This document shows positions 53,273-60,937 of a stretch of 64,000 nt of DNA, piece after piece. Position 1 is the first letter of the stretch, and every line of letters begins with the position of its first letter. Below the pieces are notes generated by a model. That model was not told the DNA's origin, searched no databases, and was given only the letters and a program-made list of their open reading frames with translations. This stretch comes from Poriferisodalis sp965231925 (lineage in GTDB: Bacteria; Actinomycetota; Acidimicrobiia; Acidimicrobiales; Poriferisodalaceae): assembly GCA_965231925.1 (NCBI GenBank), contig OZ246894.1, positions 3,844,001 through 3,908,000 of the forward strand. The letters run 5' to 3'. Both the position numbers and the translations under genes were made by a program.

Positions 53273-54415
53273 ATGACTGACTTCCGTTTCACCATCCTCG
53301 TGGTGCCCTACATGCGCCGCAGGGGCGAGCAGATCGGCCTCGCCGGATCCATGCCCGAGCGCTGGCAGGTCCTCATGGATCACATTCGCACCCAGATGCA
53401 GTTCGCCGAGTCGGTGGGCTACGACGGCTTCGCCATGACCGAGCAGCACCTGCAGGTGGAAGGCATCGAAACCACCACCAACCCGCTGTTCTGGGACTAC
53501 TTCGTGGCCCAGCACACCGAGCGGATGCGGGTCGGCCAGCTCGGGATGAACCTCACAGCCGTGAACCCGATCCAGCTCGCTGAGAACATCGCCATGCTCG
53601 ACCATTTCACCGGCGGGCGGACCTTCGTGGGGTTCTCGCGGGGCAACACGCCGCGCTGGACAGGCACGTTCGGCCAGCACCTGGGCATCACCTCCACCGA
53701 GTCCGACAAGTCCGACGCCGACCAGCGCAACCGCCGGGCGCTGTATGAGAACTGGCACCTGGTGAAGTCGCTGTGGACCCAGGACAAGGTGTCGATCCAG
53801 GGCGAGTTCTGGCAGGCACCTCCCGAGATGGAATGGCACTTCCCGCCCACTGACGATTTCGACCCGACTGCAGTCGACCAGAACAAGACACTGCGCGAGA
53901 TCGGCATCGTGCCCCGGCCGCTGCAGCAGCCCCACCCGCCGGTGTATGCGCCGTTCAGCTACAGCATGGAAACGTCGAAGTTCTGGGCGCGCGAGGGCGG
54001 CAAGATGGTCAGCTTCGTCGCCCCTGAGCGGCAGAGCTTCATCGGCACCGCGCTCAACATCTATCTCGAAGAGGCGCACGACTCGGGCCGTGACACCACA
54101 GCGGCCGATGCGCTGGCGATCGGCGGCCACCTCACCATGGGTCGAACGCCGGCCGAGGCCGCCGACCTGTACGACGGTTTCGAGGAGCTCTTCAACTGGG
54201 CATACAACGCGCCCCCCTACGTGGTGCCGATGGGCCGTGTGTGGCGAGGCAGCCGGGAGGAGGAACTCGACCACGTCGCCTCATTGCACGAGGAATTCGG
54301 CGTGACCGAGTTCTTCCTGTGGCATCACGTCGGCTACTTCACCCAGGACCAGGAGCTGGCCATGCTCAACGAATTCGCGGAGGGCGTGATCGCTCCCCTG
54401 CGGGCCGGCTCCTGA
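53273..54415 (+). CDS. Luciferase-like monooxygenase (bacterial luciferase type)
   Basis: 380 residues. Flavin-dependent TIM barrel more like the alkanal/nitrilotriacetate-type luciferase group than the other three here: FAMTEQHLQVEG (AExH-like), MRVGQLGMNLTAVNPIQLAE, MLDHFTGGRTFVGFSRGNTP and REGGKMVSFVAPERQS. An insertion with the EWHFPPTDDFDPTAVDQNK loop is typical of the longer members. Substrate unknown. Followed closely by a membrane-protein gene. Confidence 0.88.
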   Translation: MTDFRFTILVVPYMRRRGEQIGLAGSMPERWQVLMDHIRTQMQFAESVGYDGFAMTEQHLQVEGIETTTNPLFWDYFVAQHTERMRVGQLGMNLTAVNPIQLAENIAMLDHFTGGRTFVGFSRGNTPRWTGTFGQHLGITSTESDKSDADQRNRRALYENWHLVKSLWTQDKVSIQGEFWQAPPEMEWHFPPTDDFDPTAVDQNKTLREIGIVPRPLQQPHPPVYAPFSYSMETSKFWAREGGKMVSFVAPERQSFIGTALNIYLEEAHDSGRDTTAADALAIGGHLTMGRTPAEAADLYDGFEELFNWAYNAPPYVVPMGRVWRGSREEELDHVASLHEEFGVTEFFLWHHVGYFTQDQELAMLNEFAEGVIAPLRAGS

Positions 54416-54431
54416 GACGGGCCTTCCTCAC

Positions 54432-55076
54432 GTGACGACAGCCGCCTCGCCCGGCTCCACCACTGGGGTCGCTGCACTCGACCGCCGGCGGCGGGCGGTA
54501 GCCGTGGCCATGGCGTTCAAGGCCGCGCTGGCGCTGTGCTTCGTGGTGGCGATCACTGTCCCGCTCGACCACCTCGAAGGCAAGGGAATGGCGTTCCGCT
54601 TCCCGCTGTTCATGCTGTCTGCAGTGGTGGTGCCGCTGGCGTGGTGGGTGCGCGGGCGGTTCCAGCCCTACCCCGCTACTGCCGACGTACTGATCGTGGC
54701 CCCGTTCCTGATCGACACGCTCGGCAACCTGGCGTACGTCTACGACACGTTCGACGCCACTGATGACGTACTGCACACGCTCAACTGGATCCTGCTGGTC
54801 GGAGCGTTCCATGCGTGGCGATATCGCCGCGGTGGGAACGCGGCCCGTCTGTCGCGCGGCGATGCCTGGCTGCTCGGCGCCGGACTGGGAGCGCTCGCCA
54901 TCGTCGGCTGGGAAGCAGCCGAGTGGATCGTGGCCGAGACGGGTGCCGGCGGCGGGCTCGATCTCACCTACGACGACACCGTCGCCGACCTCGTGCTGTC
55001 CACCGGCGGCGGCATGATCGGCTCAGCAATCGCCGTCACCCTCTGCCCATCCTTGCCGGATCCGACGGGTGATTGA
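54432..55076 (+). CDS. Integral membrane protein, DUF2238/YjdF-like topology
   Basis: 214 residues, GTG start 14 bases after the oxidoreductase stop. About five or six hydrophobic helices. The motif HTLNWILLVGAFHAWRYRR followed by VGWEAAEWIVAETGAG and TYDDTVADLVLSTGGGMIG is shared by the YjdF/DUF2238 group of unknown function. Possibly cotranscribed with the oxidoreductase. Confidence 0.75.
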   Translation: MTTAASPGSTTGVAALDRRRRAVAVAMAFKAALALCFVVAITVPLDHLEGKGMAFRFPLFMLSAVVVPLAWWVRGRFQPYPATADVLIVAPFLIDTLGNLAYVYDTFDATDDVLHTLNWILLVGAFHAWRYRRGGNAARLSRGDAWLLGAGLGALAIVGWEAAEWIVAETGAGGGLDLTYDDTVADLVLSTGGGMIGSAIAVTLCPSLPDPTGD

Positions 55077-55130
55077 AAAATCATAAAATAAATTGAAACG
55101 TTCTGTCAAGCTATATAGAAACCACGGGTG
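55077..55130 (+). promoter_or_regulatory. AT-rich promoter region of toxin-antitoxin pair
   Basis: A sharp AT-rich patch (ttgaaaaatcataaaataaa) with tatata near 55112 lies 65-120 bases before the toxin start. A plausible -35 (ttgaaa at 55093) is closer than usual. Suggests a horizontally acquired cassette. Confidence 0.45.
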
Positions 55131-55193
55131 TTCGCGTCCACGAAGACCCGCTGGCGGCTGGCAGAGCGGGTACCAACCGGCCGGTAGGGTGAG

Positions 55194-55436
55194 GTGGATC
55201 CCTTCATTCGGCCCAGCGCGCGCAAGCACGGCGTCAGCGACGACGACATCCTCCACGCCTATCGAAATGCATTCGACGCATACGAGTCCGACGATATGGT
55301 CATGATCGTCGGCGGCGACCGCTCAGGGCGACCATTGGAACTCACTGTTCGCTTTCGCGGATCGACGCCCGAGATCTTCCACGCCATGCCGGCACGCCCG
55401 AGGTTCATGCGGCGAAAATGGAACGGCGCACCATGA
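55194..55436 (+). CDS. Putative toxin of a type II toxin-antitoxin pair
   Basis: 80 residues from a GTG. The pattern ARKHGVSDDDILHAYRNAF, then VMIVGGDRSGRPLELTVRF and IFHAMPARPRFM, fits a family of small toxins often annotated without a name (BrnT-like length and basic tail). No catalytic residue can be assigned. Its TGA overlaps the ATG of the next gene (ATGA), so toxin precedes antitoxin in this operon. Confidence 0.7.
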   Translation: MDPFIRPSARKHGVSDDDILHAYRNAFDAYESDDMVMIVGGDRSGRPLELTVRFRGSTPEIFHAMPARPRFMRRKWNGAP

Positions 55437-55714
55437 CCGAGCCCACCATTGACGATCTCATCGAACGCGGCGACTGGGACGAAGTCGCTCGACGGTGTGA
55501 GAATTTCGACTTCGATCAGGCCATCCGCCGCCCAATCTCCGACTGGTGGCTCCGCTGCGCCGCAAACGACCCCAAGAGCCCAAGCGAGCTGATTCACGCC
55601 AAGGTGACCGCAGCTCGCGTTGACGGCGTCTCGTGGCAGCGCATCGGCGAGTTGCTTGGCCTGCCGGAAGCAGAGGCTCAACAGCGCTACGACACACCCG
55701 CCGGACCTTCCTGA
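55433..55714 (+). CDS. Putative helix-turn-helix antitoxin
   Basis: 93 residues, MTEPTIDDLIERGDWDEVAR then AARVDGVSWQRIGELLGLPE, a helix-turn-helix-like C-terminus (WQRIGELLGLPEAEAQQRY). Starts within the toxin stop. Likely binds its own promoter and the toxin. Confidence 0.72.
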   Translation: MTEPTIDDLIERGDWDEVARRCENFDFDQAIRRPISDWWLRCAANDPKSPSELIHAKVTAARVDGVSWQRIGELLGLPEAEAQQRYDTPAGPS

Positions 55715-55809
55715 CAGCGCTGACGCGCTAACGGGGACGACGGCGCGTCACGCGAGACGGTCGCGGCTGGCGTGCAGTGCCCCACCCGGACACCCATAGT
55801 GCAGGTCCG

Positions 55810-56970
55810 TCAGAGCGCGCGGAGGCGGTCTATGGCTGCGTCGAGGACGTCGTGCTGCTTGCAGAAGGCGAAGCGGACGAGGTGGCGGCCCTCGTCGACG
55901 TTGTCGTACATGACCACGTTGGGCACGGCGGCCACGCCGATCCGCTCGGGCAGATTCCAGCAGAACTCGATGCCGTCGTTGTGGCCGATCGAACCGATGT
56001 CGGCGGTGATGAAGTAGGTCCCCGACGGCTCGAAGACTTCCAGGCCGGTCGATCGCAGTCCCGCCGACAGCCGATCCCGCTTGGCGCGCAGGTCCTCGGC
56101 CTGAGTTGTGAAGTAGTCGTCGCCGAGGTCCAGCCCGGCCGCGATCGCGTGCTGGAACGGTCCGCCGCTGACGTAGGTCAGCCATTGCTTGGCGGTGCGC
56201 ACAGCGGACACCAGCTCCGGCCGTGCGCACACCCAGCCGATCTTCCAGCCGGTCACGGCGAAGGTCTTGCCGCCGCTCGAGATGGTGACCGTGCGGTCAG
56301 CCATGCCCGGCAGCGTCGCGATGGGGATGTGCTCGCCGTCGAAGACCAGGTGCTCATACACCTCGTCGGTGACCACGATGAGGTCTCGCTCGATGGCCAC
56401 TTCCGCAATGGCCTCGAGCTCCGCCCGGGTGAAGACCTTGCCGGTCGGGTTGTGCGGGCTGTTGAGCACCAGCAGCCGGGTGCGCGGCGTCACTGCCGCC
56501 GCCAGCTCGTCAGGGTCGAATCCGTAGTCGGGCGGTCGCAAGGTCACCACCTTGCGCACTGCCCCAGCCATGGAGATCACGGCGCCGTACAGGTCGTACC
56601 AGGGCTCGAAGGTGAGCACGTCGTCGCCCACCTCGGTCAACGCCAGGATGCTCGCCGCCAGCGCCTCGCTCGCACCGGCCGTGATGAGCACCTCGCTGTC
56701 GGGGTCGATGTCCATGCCCCAGAAGCGCTTCTGGTGCCGGGCCACCGCATGGCGCAGCTCACCGATGCCGATGCCGGGCGGATACTGGTTCGCGGTGCCG
56801 CTGCGAATCGCTGCGACCGCCGCTTCGAGCACCTCGGTCGGCCCGTCGGTGTCGGGGAAGCCCTGTCCCAGATTGATGGCGCCGGTCCGCACCGCCAGCG
56901 CAGACATCTCGGCGAAAATCGTCGACTGGTAGCCCTGCAGGCGCGAGTTCAGGTACGGCAGCCGTGCCAC
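55810..56970 (-). CDS. Pyridoxal-phosphate aminotransferase, class I/II
   Basis: 386 residues. Fold type I aminotransferase of the kynurenine/methionine aminotransferase-like group. INLGQGFPDTDGP, ITAGASEALAASILAL, FEPWYDLYGAVISMAGA, NSPHNPTGKVFTR (NPTG), VVTDEVYEHLVFDG and the PLP-lysine SSGGKTFAVTGWKIGW are all present, and the C-terminal RFAFCK supplies the Arg for the carboxylate. Substrate amino acid uncertain. Confidence 0.92.
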   Translation of the reverse strand: MARLPYLNSRLQGYQSTIFAEMSALAVRTGAINLGQGFPDTDGPTEVLEAAVAAIRSGTANQYPPGIGIGELRHAVARHQKRFWGMDIDPDSEVLITAGASEALAASILALTEVGDDVLTFEPWYDLYGAVISMAGAVRKVVTLRPPDYGFDPDELAAAVTPRTRLLVLNSPHNPTGKVFTRAELEAIAEVAIERDLIVVTDEVYEHLVFDGEHIPIATLPGMADRTVTISSGGKTFAVTGWKIGWVCARPELVSAVRTAKQWLTYVSGGPFQHAIAAGLDLGDDYFTTQAEDLRAKRDRLSAGLRSTGLEVFEPSGTYFITADIGSIGHNDGIEFCWNLPERIGVAAVPNVVMYDNVDEGRHLVRFAFCKQHDVLDAAIDRLRAL

Positions 56971-56988
56971 GCTGGCGAGGTTAGGCGG

Positions 56989-58617
56989 CTACTGGTACGA
57001 GACGAACAGCGGGGATGGCCTGAGACGCAGCACCTGTTCAGCTGTAGGGGTTGGGAAGTCCTCGTCGTAGAAGTTCTTCCAGCCCCAGTAGAACCGGCCT
57101 GCGTCGGGCTCTCCGGTCAACGCATCCCAGGTGCTGTATTTCGTGGCGATCGCGCCCTGCCCGTCCATGTGGACCAGCACAGCGAGCTCTGGGGGGGTCT
57201 CGACCAGTTCGCGGTTGGTGATCATCGAGAAGCGGAACTGGTGCAAGATCAGCAGCTTCTGAGGCAGGGCTTCGGTACGGACGAGATCGGCCAGCCACCG
57301 TGCGACCCGGTTGACCTCGGCGGCATCGACGGTTCCGATCTGGCGCAGATGCACCTGATCAGGGCCGAGTCGCCATTCAGGATCGAGCGCCAGCCCGACG
57401 TGGGGCAACCGCAGGAACTCCTCATACAGCTTGGCCTGGGAGAGGAAGTCGGTTCGGCCCGACTGCAGGTCCAGCACGACGTACATGTCGTTGGCAGCAG
57501 CCGCCTCGATCCATGGCCTGATGTCGTCGAGGGCGGTTTCGTTGGAGTAGTCGCCGTCGCGCCCAGCCCTGGCTGAGGCAACGGTGGCGATGATCTCGAA
57601 CGCGAGCACGACGTCGAATCCGTCGGCGTCGTAGCCCTCGGCGATGGACGCCAAGCGCGCCATGCCCTCGGCTGGGTTCTGCTCCCCCAGCACACCGAGC
57701 TGTGAAGTCGACGGGTGGCCGTACATAGCCACCAGACGGCGGGCGCGGCCCGGATCGAACATGAGCAGGCCGCCGCCGGGCAGCTCATCGCCGCGACGGA
57801 GGACCTCGAGTTGCCACGCTGCGTCGGGGCCGAGGCCCGCGTGCAGATCCACACGAGCAGCCTTGCGGAGCAGTTCGCGTTCTTGTGGGCTCACAGCTCG
57901 CAAGTCGCCCGTCACCGGCAGTGCCGTCGCGTTTACCTGTCGCCCGATAGCGCCGAGCACCGCGGCCTGCTCGGCGCTGGCGACGATCCACACGTGATCA
58001 TGGGGGTCGGCCCGATGCGGCAGCACCGCCTCGGGATCGACCGGCACCCATTCAACGATGAAGTCGGCGAGCCATTGTTCGAGCAGCTGCCGGCTCATGC
58101 CCGCGGCCGAGATCCGCTCCGGCGCCAGACGCCGAATTTCTGCCATCGGCTCCGCGGTCATCGGCTCTGACGCGGACCACGAATCGATCAGCAACAACGG
58201 TCCGGCGACCCCGCGCGCCGCCAACGTGAGTATCGCCTCGGAATCATCGGCGAACGCCAGACCGATTTCGTCGGCACAGTCATAGAGCGAACGTGAGATG
58301 GCGACGCTCAGCAGCGCTGCGGATGCGGTGTCCGCGGCAGCGCTGGCGTCGATCGCCACATCGTCTGCCGGATCGCGAGGGGAACAGTCACGAGCAGTCG
58401 TGGGGGGCGCGAACGTTCCCGACGTCGCCGGCGCCGCCGTGTCGGCTGCCGCGCCACCGTCGGATCCGGTTGGCGCGGCAGTTGCTGGTGTCGATTGGGT
58501 GTCCCAACCACCGGGCAGGCAGGCACCGGCAAGGGCGACGAGCACGACCGCAGCCAGCGCCGCACCGACCCTGATCGGCCGGCCGACGACTGGTCCGACC
58601 GGAGCGGGTCTCGTCAC
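56989..58617 (-). CDS. Secreted/lipoprotein with TIM-barrel-like domain
   Basis: 542 residues from the GTG at 58617. An ATG at 58659 would share CATG with the divergent gene's ATG at 58658, so is less likely. Signal segment VGAALAAVVLVALAGACLPGG is lipoprotein-like. A Thr/Ala/Pro-rich linker follows, then a ~150-residue domain with ALLSVAISRSLYDCADEIGL and AAVLGAIGRQVNATALPVTG (cell-wall-binding-repeat-like strands). The last domain has VVLAFEIIATVASARAGRDG, MYVVLDLQSGRTDFLSQAKL and HVGLALDPEWRLGPDQVH, resembling a glycosidase-type barrel. Function unknown. Confidence 0.7.
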   Translation of the reverse strand: MTRPAPVGPVVGRPIRVGAALAAVVLVALAGACLPGGWDTQSTPATAAPTGSDGGAAADTAAPATSGTFAPPTTARDCSPRDPADDVAIDASAAADTASAALLSVAISRSLYDCADEIGLAFADDSEAILTLAARGVAGPLLLIDSWSASEPMTAEPMAEIRRLAPERISAAGMSRQLLEQWLADFIVEWVPVDPEAVLPHRADPHDHVWIVASAEQAAVLGAIGRQVNATALPVTGDLRAVSPQERELLRKAARVDLHAGLGPDAAWQLEVLRRGDELPGGGLLMFDPGRARRLVAMYGHPSTSQLGVLGEQNPAEGMARLASIAEGYDADGFDVVLAFEIIATVASARAGRDGDYSNETALDDIRPWIEAAAANDMYVVLDLQSGRTDFLSQAKLYEEFLRLPHVGLALDPEWRLGPDQVHLRQIGTVDAAEVNRVARWLADLVRTEALPQKLLILHQFRFSMITNRELVETPPELAVLVHMDGQGAIATKYSTWDALTGEPDAGRFYWGWKNFYDEDFPTPTAEQVLRLRPSPLFVSYQ

Positions 58618-58657
58618 GCTCGGAGAAACTACGGACTGCGGAGGCAATACTGGCGGC

Positions 58658-59869
58658 ATGCCGGAACCAGAGCTGAACCCCCATGTCCCCGCCCGTTACG
58701 ACACCGCCGGGGTCGACCTGGCTTCAGTGGACGGCGTGCTGTCGACCACGCGTTCGGTGCGGCTGCGGCTGGACCTCGAGCGCGAGGTGCCCCATGACCT
58801 CGTACTCGACTGCATCGACGTTGCCGAGCAAGGACCCGGAGGCGGCAACCAGGCCAGCCGACGCTGGCTGCTGATCCGCGACCCTGCCCAACGGCAGGCC
58901 ATCGGCGACATGTACAACTCGATCGTCGGCAGCTTCATGCAGCGCGGTCGAGACGCCACCGCGGGCACGGGACATCCGATGGAACAGGTGATGAAGTCGG
59001 CGTTCCATCTCGCGGAACACCTGGCTGAGGTGCCGGTCATCGTCATCCCCTGCGTGTGGGGCGTCCACGACAACAGCGGCAAACCGGGCCTGTTCGACTC
59101 AGTCCTGCAGTCGGCGTGGAGCTTCTGCCTCGCGGCTCGCGCACGGGGGCTCGCCACAGCCTGGACTACGGCGATTCTCAACAAGGAAGACGAGCTGCGC
59201 GACATACTCGGCGTCCCCGAAGGTGTCACGCCAGTCGCGCTGCTGCCGCTGGCATATGCGAAGGGCACCGAGTTCGGCGCCGTGCCGCGAAGGCGCGCCA
59301 ATGAGATCGCCTACGTGGACAACTGGGGGTGCACCTGGGAGGGGCGTGGCGACGAGACAGCCGCACGCACGCTCGGCGAGGGTCCAGGCGCCACCGTAGA
59401 GCTCGACATCGATGCACCCGCCGAACGCGTGTGGGAGATCGTCAGCGATATCAACACGGGCTCCGATTTCTCCGAGGAGTTCGTGCGTGCCGAGTGGGCC
59501 CCCGGCTACGACGGTCCGGCCGTCGGCGCCAAGTTCATCGGCCACAACCAGCATCCAGCCATCGGCGAATGGAACATCGATCTCACCGTCACCGAGTACG
59601 AGCCCGGCGTGCTGTTCGGCTGGGCAACCGGCGAGACCGAAGACGTCGCCGGTGCCCGGTGGCGCTACGAGATCGACGTGCTGCATGGCCAGCGCTGCCG
59701 GCTGCGTCACACCGTGCGCATCGGCCCCGGGCCCTCGGGCCTCAGCGCAGCCATCGAGGCGATGCCCGACAAGGAGCCTCGCATCCTGTCCCGTCGCCAG
59801 AGCGAGCACATGGCAAACATGGCGCGCTGCGTCGAGGGCATCAAAGCACTCGCAGAAAGCAGCGCTTGA
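58658..59869 (+). CDS. Nitroreductase-like domain fused to SRPBCC domain
   Basis: 403 residues from the ATG at 58658. The first ~215 residues are a nitroreductase-family FMN fold (TTRSVRLRLDLEREVPHDLV, GPGGGNQASRRWLLIRD, AWSFCLAARARGLATAW, DILGVPEGVTPVALLPLAY). The last ~155 residues are a START/SRPBCC hydrophobic-ligand domain (ATVELDIDAPAERVWEIVSD, IGEWNIDLTVTEYEPGVLFG, CRLRHTVRIGPGPSGL). The fusion is unusual, and the two parts would let a bound hydrophobic substrate be handed to the flavin site. Divergent from the lipoprotein gene. Confidence 0.85.
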   Translation: MPEPELNPHVPARYDTAGVDLASVDGVLSTTRSVRLRLDLEREVPHDLVLDCIDVAEQGPGGGNQASRRWLLIRDPAQRQAIGDMYNSIVGSFMQRGRDATAGTGHPMEQVMKSAFHLAEHLAEVPVIVIPCVWGVHDNSGKPGLFDSVLQSAWSFCLAARARGLATAWTTAILNKEDELRDILGVPEGVTPVALLPLAYAKGTEFGAVPRRRANEIAYVDNWGCTWEGRGDETAARTLGEGPGATVELDIDAPAERVWEIVSDINTGSDFSEEFVRAEWAPGYDGPAVGAKFIGHNQHPAIGEWNIDLTVTEYEPGVLFGWATGETEDVAGARWRYEIDVLHGQRCRLRHTVRIGPGPSGLSAAIEAMPDKEPRILSRRQSEHMANMARCVEGIKALAESSA

Positions 59870-59914
59870 GCACAGAGGCTGAGCCGATAGGCGAAGCCGT
59901 GGCCCGAGCGGCCC

Positions 59915-60895
59915 GTGAGCGCAGCGAACAAGAGCGGGAACGAACGAGTGCCGCAGCGAGAGGGTTCCACAGTCGGTCGCTGGGCCCCGAGCCCGACCGG
60001 CGATCTGCACCTGGGGAACCTGCGCACGGCGCTGCTGGCATGGCTGTTCGCCCGCTCTGCAAGCGGACGATTCCTGTGGCGCTTCGAAGACCTCGACCAT
60101 GCCGTGCGGCCGCAGTACTACGACTCGCAGTTGCGCGATTGCGCCGCGCTCGGTCTCGACTGGGACGGCGAGCCAGTCCGCCAGAGCGACCGCACGAACT
60201 TGTACCGCGATGCGGTCGCAGACCTGCGTCGGCGCGGCCTCACCTACGAATGCTTCTGCACGAGGCGTGAGATTGCCGAAGCCGCGGCAGCTCCCCATGG
60301 ACCGTCGCCCGAAGGCGCCTACCCCGGAACCTGTCGGCGTCTCGCGCAAGGTGATCGAGAACGGCGTCGCCGCGACGGGAGACCACCGGCGCTGCGGCTG
60401 CGCGCAGGCGCGGACGGTGCAAGCCCGACTGAGCTGACCATCGCCGATCGCCAACTCGGCGACTACACCGGCACCGTTGACGACTTCGTGATCCAGCGCG
60501 GCGACGGAACCCCGGCCTACAACCTCGCCGTCGTCGTGGACGATGCCGCCCAAGGCATCACCGAAGTAGTGCGGGGAGACGATCTGCTGCCGTCCACCCC
60601 GCGCCAAGTGCACTTGGCGCGCCCGCTCGGTCTCAAAGCGCCGCAATACGCGCACGTGCCGCTGGTGCTTGGTCCGCAGGGTCACCGCCTCGCCAAGCGC
60701 GACGGCGCGGTAACGCTGGCCGACCGGCTCACGCTCGGCGAGACACCGATCGAGGTTCTCAACCTGCTGCTGTCAAGCCTCGAGCTCGAACCCGTGACGG
60801 AGCTGGATGAGGCGTCCGTCGTCGCGCAGGACTTCGACCCCACGGCACTGCCACGAAAGCCCTGGGTGTACCAACCCCCGAGGCTCAAGCCGTGA
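59915..60895 (+). CDS. gluQ: Glutamyl-Q tRNA(Asp) synthetase
   Basis: 326 residues from a GTG. Truncated glutamyl-tRNA synthetase paralogue that attaches Glu to queuosine of tRNA-Asp. RWAPSPTGDLHLGNLRTAL contains the HIGH-type HLGN. The zinc site is present as ECFCTRRE and YPGTCRRL. The KMSKS-equivalent is HRLAKRDGAVTLADR, and the tRNA-binding C-terminal domain of GluRS is absent as in all GluQRS. TYNLAVVVDDAAQGITEV-type strand is AYNLAVVVDDAAQGITEVVR (shortened here). No queuosine genes are nearby. Confidence 0.9.
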   Translation: MSAANKSGNERVPQREGSTVGRWAPSPTGDLHLGNLRTALLAWLFARSASGRFLWRFEDLDHAVRPQYYDSQLRDCAALGLDWDGEPVRQSDRTNLYRDAVADLRRRGLTYECFCTRREIAEAAAAPHGPSPEGAYPGTCRRLAQGDRERRRRDGRPPALRLRAGADGASPTELTIADRQLGDYTGTVDDFVIQRGDGTPAYNLAVVVDDAAQGITEVVRGDDLLPSTPRQVHLARPLGLKAPQYAHVPLVLGPQGHRLAKRDGAVTLADRLTLGETPIEVLNLLLSSLELEPVTELDEASVVAQDFDPTALPRKPWVYQPPRLKP

Positions 60896-60937
60896 GGCCC
60901 GGGCGCCATAGCTGTGGAGGCACCGACTGGCTGAGCG

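Noticed and set aside
59099..60685. 528-residue minus-strand open frame over the nitroreductase and GluQRS genes
   Set aside because: Two well-matched genes run on the plus strand here. The antisense frame has Arg/Gly/His-rich composition and no recognisable motif, as expected of shadows in GC-rich DNA. The same holds for 55777-57576, 61718-63451, 45540-46973 and 13717-15183.
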